Shown: one piece after another, positions 19,532 to 20,541 of the stretch
Layout of the letters: the number at the start of each line of letters is the position of its first letter
Numbering within the stretch: position 1 is the first letter of the stretch
From: a virus
Direction: 5' to 3' (one strand)
Virus record (IMG/VR): IMGVR_UViG_3300007276_000402
Coordinates: 1 to 20,541 of that record
Length of the DNA stretch: 20,541 bases
Notes under the pieces: model-generated
Databases searched by the model: none
Seen by the model: only the letters and a program-made list of their open reading frames with translations
Told to the model about the DNA's origin: nothing
Translations under genes and position numbers: made by a program

Positions 19532-20541
19532 ATGTATAAATTCAAAACAACACCTTACGAACACCAAAAAACTGTCTTTGACCAGTCTTGGACGTCTAGC
19601 ATGTATGCGCTGTTCATGGAAATGGGCACGGGTAAATCCAAGGTAGCGATAGATACCATGGGCGCTCTGTTCAAGCGCAAAGACATAGATACGGCCCTTA
19701 TCCTGGCACCCAAAGGCGTCTACGATAACTGGGTCAGGAAAGAAATACCGGCACATCTGCCCGACGACATACCCACTCGGATAGTGCGTTGGCAGCCCAA
19801 CTTTACAAAGAAATTTACCCAAGAAATCAAAGACATAGCTTTGAGAGAGAACCGTGAGCCGGGGACGTTGCACATCCTGATTATGAACATAGAAGCGTTG
19901 TCCACGAAGAAAGGGGCGGCCTCTGCGATTAAATTTTTGCAGCTAAACCCAGACAACATATCTATCGTTGATGAAAGCACCACGATCAAAAACCGCAAGG
20001 CGCAGCGGACTAAAACGGTGCTTGAGATTGGCCGGGCATCAAAATATCGCCGCATCCTGACCGGTAGCCCCATCACCAAGACACCTATGGATTTGTTTAG
20101 CCAGTGTGCCTACCTGGGCGACGACGCCTTGGGCTACACCAACTACTATGCTTTTCAAAATCGCTACGCCGTGACGCAGCAGCGGAGCATGGGGCATCGC
20201 AGCTTTCAGAAGATTGTGGGCTTTAGACGTCTTGAGGAGCTTACCGACAAGCTAGACCAGTTCAGCGCCCGGGTGTTGAAGCGTGACTGCTTGGACTTGC
20301 CGGACAAGGTATATATGGCGCGCAACGTGCCGTTGACCACGGAGCAGGTGAAGGTATACGGGCAGATGAAAGAACTAGCCCTGGCCCAGATGGAGGGTGG
20401 CGAGTTGGCCACCACCGCGTCGGTGCTTACACAGATCATGCGCCTGCAATCCATTGTTTGTGGGCACTTACGAACGGACGACGGTGAGATACAAAGCATC
20501 AAGAACAACCGCCTGCCTGAATTGATGAACGTCGTGGAAGA
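19532..20541 (+). CDS. SNF2/DEAD-type helicase, 3' end outside window
   Basis: 336 complete codons from ATG 19532 to the window edge, no stop. Superfamily 2 motifs: a Q-motif-like YEHQ (9-12), Walker A MGTGKS (31-36), APKGVYDNW (motif Ia region, 59-67), Walker B variant IVDEST (145-150) and motif III RILTGSP (174-180), followed by SNF2-like KTPMDLFSQC. The second RecA-like domain lies mainly beyond the edge. Phages often carry such short SNF2-type ATPases in replication modules, probably for remodelling or displacing protein on DNA, though the role is not proven. It is divergent from the replication operon. The SD is weak (AGAAAG). Confidence 0.85.
   Translation, partial: MYKFKTTPYEHQKTVFDQSWTSSMYALFMEMGTGKSKVAIDTMGALFKRKDIDTALILAPKGVYDNWVRKEIPAHLPDDIPTRIVRWQPNFTKKFTQEIKDIALRENREPGTLHILIMNIEALSTKKGAASAIKFLQLNPDNISIVDESTTIKNRKAQRTKTVLEIGRASKYRRILTGSPITKTPMDLFSQCAYLGDDALGYTNYYAFQNRYAVTQQRSMGHRSFQKIVGFRRLEELTDKLDQFSARVLKRDCLDLPDKVYMARNVPLTTEQVKVYGQMKELALAQMEGGELATTASVLTQIMRLQSIVCGHLRTDDGEIQSIKNNRLPELMNVVE

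Noticed and set aside
1-20541. tRNA (including amber suppressor) or CRISPR array
   Set aside because: Reading both strands I saw no cloverleaf with a T-loop consensus and no regularly spaced repeats; the 27-bp repeats have only two full copies. A covariance search was not possible.

Overview
The window looks like part of a tailed-phage (Caudoviricetes) genome or prophage. It carries both terminase subunits, a phage family A DNA polymerase, an archaeo-eukaryotic-type primase, a UvrD-like helicase, an SSB-like protein and a divergent SNF2-type helicase. Genes are short, mostly on the minus strand, and often joined by ATGA, TAATG or GTGA overlaps. No integrase, capsid, portal or tail gene is visible, and no tRNA, rRNA or CRISPR array was seen. 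The combination of primase, PolA and small conserved proteins resembles uncultured aquatic phages. The host cannot be named from the sequence.

Layout. 1-843: truncated Gly/Thr/Pro-rich protein. 856-2638: large terminase (TerL), with an in-frame amber codon, plus a small conserved gene. 2639-3125: non-coding stretch with CCAGG-rich direct repeats. 3126-6586: accessory block between TerL and TerS in three terminator-punctuated units. It holds a Cys-rich gp88-like protein (also split by an amber codon), a DUF932-type protein and a chain of small coupled genes. 6649-7597: VRR-NUC-type nuclease overlapping the small terminase (TerS) by 131 bp. 7598-8070: non-coding, with a long inverted repeat. 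8071-10385: an unknown gene, then a convergent pair encoding a zincin-like peptidase (plus) and a class 3 lipase (minus), both apparently without ribosome-binding sites. 10480-11905: a minus-strand chain of seven small genes, including two membrane peptides and a zinc-finger protein, facing a plus-strand HTH/zinc-ribbon pair across a divergent promoter region. 12323-19434: small genes followed by the replication operon (polymerase, zinc ribbon, helicase, primase, SSB-like, conserved protein). 19532 to the end: SNF2-type helicase on the plus strand, cut by the window edge.

How it fits together. The minus-strand operon starting near 19486 would make a complete replication set, with primase and SF1 helicase translated by stop-start coupling. 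The terminase genes form the packaging module, but about 4.3 kb of accessory genes separates TerS from TerL. The first 1.5 kb of that block has a distinct word composition. The points most worth a second look are the two early amber codons at conserved positions (TerL codon 43, gp88-like codon 58), the leaderless-looking peptidase/lipase pair, the inverted-repeat element at 7666-7909, the 20-codon minicistrons, and the Leu at the polymerase position equivalent to E. coli Phe762.
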